Assembly: GCF_003259905.1 (NCBI RefSeq)
Contig: NZ_QLMG01000032.1
Span: 1-49,165 of the forward strand
DNA: 49,165 nt
Direction: 5' to 3'
From: Salipiger aestuarii
GTDB taxonomy: Bacteria > Pseudomonadota > Alphaproteobacteria > Rhodobacterales > Rhodobacteraceae
Position 1 is the first letter of the stretch. Every line of letters begins with the position of its first letter. The notes below the pieces were generated by a model, which saw nothing but the letters and a program-made list of their open reading frames with translations, made no database searches and was not told the DNA's origin. Shown here piece after piece: positions 47,189 through 49,165 of the stretch. A program made the translations under genes and the position numbers.

Positions 47189-47911
47189 TCAGCGGCGCAG
47201 CGCGCCCAGGGCTTCTTTCAGGTCAATGGCGCCGTCATACAGCGCCCGGCCCGAAATCGCGCCGTTCAGCGCCGCGCCGCAATCGCGCAGCGCCTCAAGA
47301 TCCTGGATCGACGACACACCGCCCGACGCGATGACCGGGATGCTCACGGCCCGCGCCATGGCTGCGGTATAGGTCACGTTCGGCCCCTGCATGGCGCCGT
47401 CGCGGTTGATGTCGGTGTAGATGATCGCGGCGACGCCCGCATCCTCGAAGCTTTTGGCCAGCTCCACCGCATCCACATCGGTGACTTCGGCCCAGCCCTT
47501 GGTCGCGACGCGCCCGTCGCGCGCGTCGATCCCTACGGCGATCTTGTCGGGAAAGGCGGCGGCGGCCTCACGCACCAGGCTTGGGTTTTCCACGGCGACG
47601 GTGCCCAGGATCACCCGCGCCAGCCCGCGCATCAGCCAGCGTTCGATAGTGGCCATGTCGCGGATGCCCCCCCCAAGCTGGGCGGGCGTGTTGGTCAGTC
47701 TCAGGATTTCCTCGACCGCGTCACCGTTCACCGGCTCGCCCGCAAAGGCGCCGTTCAGATCCACCAGGTGCAGCCACTCGCAGCCGGCGGCGACGAACTC
47801 CAGCGCCTGCGCGGCGGGGTTGTCATTGAACACGGTGGCCTTGTCCATGTCGCCGCGAAGAAGGCGCACGGCCTTGCCGTCCTTGAGGTCGATGGCTGGG
47901 TAAAGGATCAT
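47189..47911 (-). CDS. hisA: Phosphoribosylformimino-AICAR phosphate isomerase HisA
   Basis: This 240-residue TIM-barrel isomerase of histidine synthesis has catalytic D8 (PAIDLKDG) and D129 (GIDARDG), plus the phosphate-binding ASGGVSS loop. ATG 47911 gives the canonical length; a TTG at 47923 would add four residues. hisH and hisF, often adjacent, are not seen. It converges on the ALDH gene and diverges from the regulator at 48158. Confidence 0.95.
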   Translation of the reverse strand: MILYPAIDLKDGKAVRLLRGDMDKATVFNDNPAAQALEFVAAGCEWLHLVDLNGAFAGEPVNGDAVEEILRLTNTPAQLGGGIRDMATIERWLMRGLARVILGTVAVENPSLVREAAAAFPDKIAVGIDARDGRVATKGWAEVTDVDAVELAKSFEDAGVAAIIYTDINRDGAMQGPNVTYTAAMARAVSIPVIASGGVSSIQDLEALRDCGAALNGAISGRALYDGAIDLKEALGALRR

Positions 47912-48157
47912 GGCAGTCCGCAATATGCTGTTTTTTTCTACATTTCACGACCGGGCGTCCGATGCAATCGGCGGCTGCGTCATTCCTGCCCGGATCGACG
48001 ATACGCCATCTGCCAGGCGCCTTGTCCGGGACCGACGCCGAGGCGCGCCATGGGCAGATGCGTCGTCGGCGCGGCTAACCTTGCGTTAAGTCCGTGTTTA
48101 CACGCGCCTGCGTAGGTTCTGGCCAAGGCGGCCGCACACGAGGAGACCGAAAGACCG

Positions 48158-48889
48158 ATGCAGCTGACGGAGTACCCGGACACGGGCGGCGATCTGCCGC
48201 TTGCCCTGATCGTGGATGACGATGACGCAGATCGCTATCGTCTGACAAAGATGTGCCGCAAGGCGGGGCTCGACTTTGCCTTTCACGATGCCGAGGGCCT
48301 GAAGCGTATGAAGGCGCTGATGGACGCGCGGCGCTTTGACATCGTCTTTCTCGACTACTGGCTCGGGATCGAAAGCGGGCAAGAGGCGCTGGAGCTTTTG
48401 CGCGCCCATCCCAACCAGCGCGATGCGGTGGTCATCATGGTCAGCAGCGTCAGCCGCCATGACGTCGTGATCGAAGCGATGCGCAGTGGCTGCGACGATT
48501 ACCTTGTCAAAGAAGAACTCGGTCTTGACGCCATTCGCAAGTCGGTTGCGAATGCGTTTGAACGACGGCTCGTGCGGCGCAGTCATGGCGCGCGCGGCCG
48601 GCGGCTCGTCGAACTGGAATCGCGCATTCAGCGGGTCGGCGCCGGGTTCACGCCCGACATGCGGACAGTTCTGTTGCGGCTGCTGCGCCGGATTTCAGCC
48701 GCAACGCTGCGGGACGATGCCGGACCCTGGCGTCCGGACCACCACGAAATGACCGAAATGTGCCTGAACGGCCTGACCGCCCTTGGCGAGATCGAGGGAG
48801 TCTGTCGCGAGGCGCTGCCGCCAGCGGACGAAAAGCGGGACCGGTTCGCCGATTGCCATTCGGGGTCGATGACCGGGCGAATCAGCTAG
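48158..48889 (+). CDS. Response regulator with receiver domain and unknown C-terminal region
   Basis: This 243-residue protein has a receiver domain (about 15-135): the acidic pocket in L-I-V-D-D-D-D-A-D, phospho-acceptor D66 in FLDYWLG, S-S at 96-97, and K118 in YLVKE. The remaining ~108 residues are helical with a basic patch (R-R-L-V-R-R-S-H-G-A-R-G-R-R) and no recognised output domain. The stop codon TAG lies in a GCTAGG just before an IS end, so the C-terminus may be altered by insertion. A GAGGAG site lies 12 nt before the ATG. No kinase is adjacent. Confidence 0.8.
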   Translation: MQLTEYPDTGGDLPLALIVDDDDADRYRLTKMCRKAGLDFAFHDAEGLKRMKALMDARRFDIVFLDYWLGIESGQEALELLRAHPNQRDAVVIMVSSVSRHDVVIEAMRSGCDDYLVKEELGLDAIRKSVANAFERRLVRRSHGARGRRLVELESRIQRVGAGFTPDMRTVLLRLLRRISAATLRDDAGPWRPDHHEMTEMCLNGLTALGEIEGVCREALPPADEKRDRFADCHSGSMTGRIS

Positions 48890-48946
48890 GTGTTTAGTCC
48901 CAGCGTGTGATGGTCTACTTATCTGTGACCATGGGAAGGACGCACT

Positions 48947-49165
48947 ATGGGACAAATTCTTCACGGCAGCGCCACGCACTGTTACCCGGCAGGCGATTTG
49001 CAAGGCAAATCTGCCGAGAGGGCACGCACGCGATCCGAGCAGCAATACAGCGATCCATTGGCTGGCAGTCGTTTGCGCAGCACAACGATGAGAAGCGCAA
49101 GCTTCGAACGCGGCGCTGAGCCGGGAGTTGGGCATCAACGTCAAGACCGTCGCCAAGTGGCGCAA
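48947..49165 (+). pseudogene. Disrupted IS481-like transposase, N-terminal part
   Basis: MGQILHGSAT (48947-48976) followed by H-A-I-R-A-A-I-Q-R-S (49027-49056) and, in another frame, A-L-S-R-E-L-G-I-N-V-K-T-V-A-K-W-R (from about 49113) form the N-terminal helix-turn-helix part of an IS481-type transposase. The pieces are separated by a 43-bp insertion flanked by 7-bp repeats, and by a further block of about 40 extra bases at about 49056-49096. Both shift the frame and stops follow, so this copy cannot make the full protein. Confidence 0.65.
48973..49029 (+). repeat. 43-bp hairpin insertion with 7-bp direct repeats
   Basis: CACGCAC occurs at 48973-48979 and 49023-49029, flanking 43 bp that fold into a hairpin. 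GATTTGC (48995-49001) pairs with GCAAATC (49005-49011) around AAG, and CGGCA (48987-48991) with TGCCG (49012-49016), leaving a GGC bulge. The layout looks like a small insertion with target duplication. Confidence 0.55.

Larger units (their letters stand above)
48891..49165 (+). mobile_element. Left end of an IS481-like insertion sequence
   Basis: The likely tip is TGTTTAGTCCC at 48891. IS481 elements begin with TGT and target NCTAGN, and the six bases directly before it are GCTAGG. A transposase N-terminus starts at 48947. The right end is outside the window. The ATGGTC/GACCAT inverted repeat (48910-48915 and 48927-48932) lies in the leader. Confidence 0.65.

Noticed and set aside
48995-49011. 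TTTGCAAGGCAAA in the hairpin insertion as an ScfR operator
   Set aside because: It lies inside a transposase remnant, is part of a longer stem, and has no acyl-CoA gene downstream in the window.
48907-49119. Frame MMVYLSVTMGRTHYG across the IS leader
   Set aside because: It reads the non-coding IS end and a different frame from MGQILHGSAT; no protein-like features.

Overview
The window looks like a chromosomal segment of a high-GC marine or soil alphaproteobacterium of the Rhodobacterales (Roseobacter group). This rests on the gene content and order: a ScfR-type regulator beside pccB, small lipoprotein genes between pccB and pccA, a YcjX/YcjF pair, TRAP transporters, a FruB/FruK/FruA PTS, and an IS element at the right edge. 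Gene density is high. No tRNA, rRNA, CRISPR array, prophage or plasmid functions were recognised.

Layout. 1-748: 5' part of acs (minus strand). 1163-4342: complete TRAP transporter (dctP-dctQ-dctM). 4536-5163: two very small membrane-protein genes behind a possible ECF-type promoter, ending in a triple 11-bp repeat and a strong terminator. 5184-10239: minus-strand run ycjF, GNAT, ycjX, PiT phosphate transporter, NUDIX. 10330-13502: truA, argD, argF. 13560-19535: minus-strand hrpB, amidase, excalibur lipoprotein, gatA, gatC. 19618-32534: propionyl-CoA region with pccR, an MFS exporter, pccB, a run of small uncharacterised genes, pccA, more small genes, and methylmalonyl-CoA mutase. 32674-35235: VOC protein, a deleted GNAT pseudogene, TerB/J-domain protein, EEP phosphatase/nuclease. 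35332-40588: fructose PTS fruB-fruK-fruA (minus). 40657-45481: solute-binding protein plus hybrid histidine kinase, facing an OmpR-type regulator tail to tail. 45620-48889: ALDH7 dehydrogenase, hisA (minus), REC-domain regulator. 48891-49165: left end of an IS481-like element whose transposase start is broken by a 43-bp hairpin insertion.

How the genes work together. PccA/PccB carboxylate propionyl-CoA to methylmalonyl-CoA and the mutase isomerises it to succinyl-CoA, although an epimerase gene is not seen here. PccR is the likely activator: TTTGC direct repeats with 8-bp spacing lie upstream of both pccB and pccR. Acs (acetate activation) has related TTTGTAAAT repeats upstream. The fructose PTS takes up fructose as fructose-1-phosphate and FruK phosphorylates it to fructose-1,6-bisphosphate. 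The divergent binding protein/kinase pair could be a sugar sensor controlling it.

The most interesting items are the binding protein-kinase-regulator module with overlapping 3' ends, the cluster of unknown genes interleaved with the propionyl-CoA pathway, the phased TTTGC operators, two identically spaced GGAAC-N17-CGTT promoter candidates, the GNAT deletion pseudogene, and the hairpin insertion inside the IS element.
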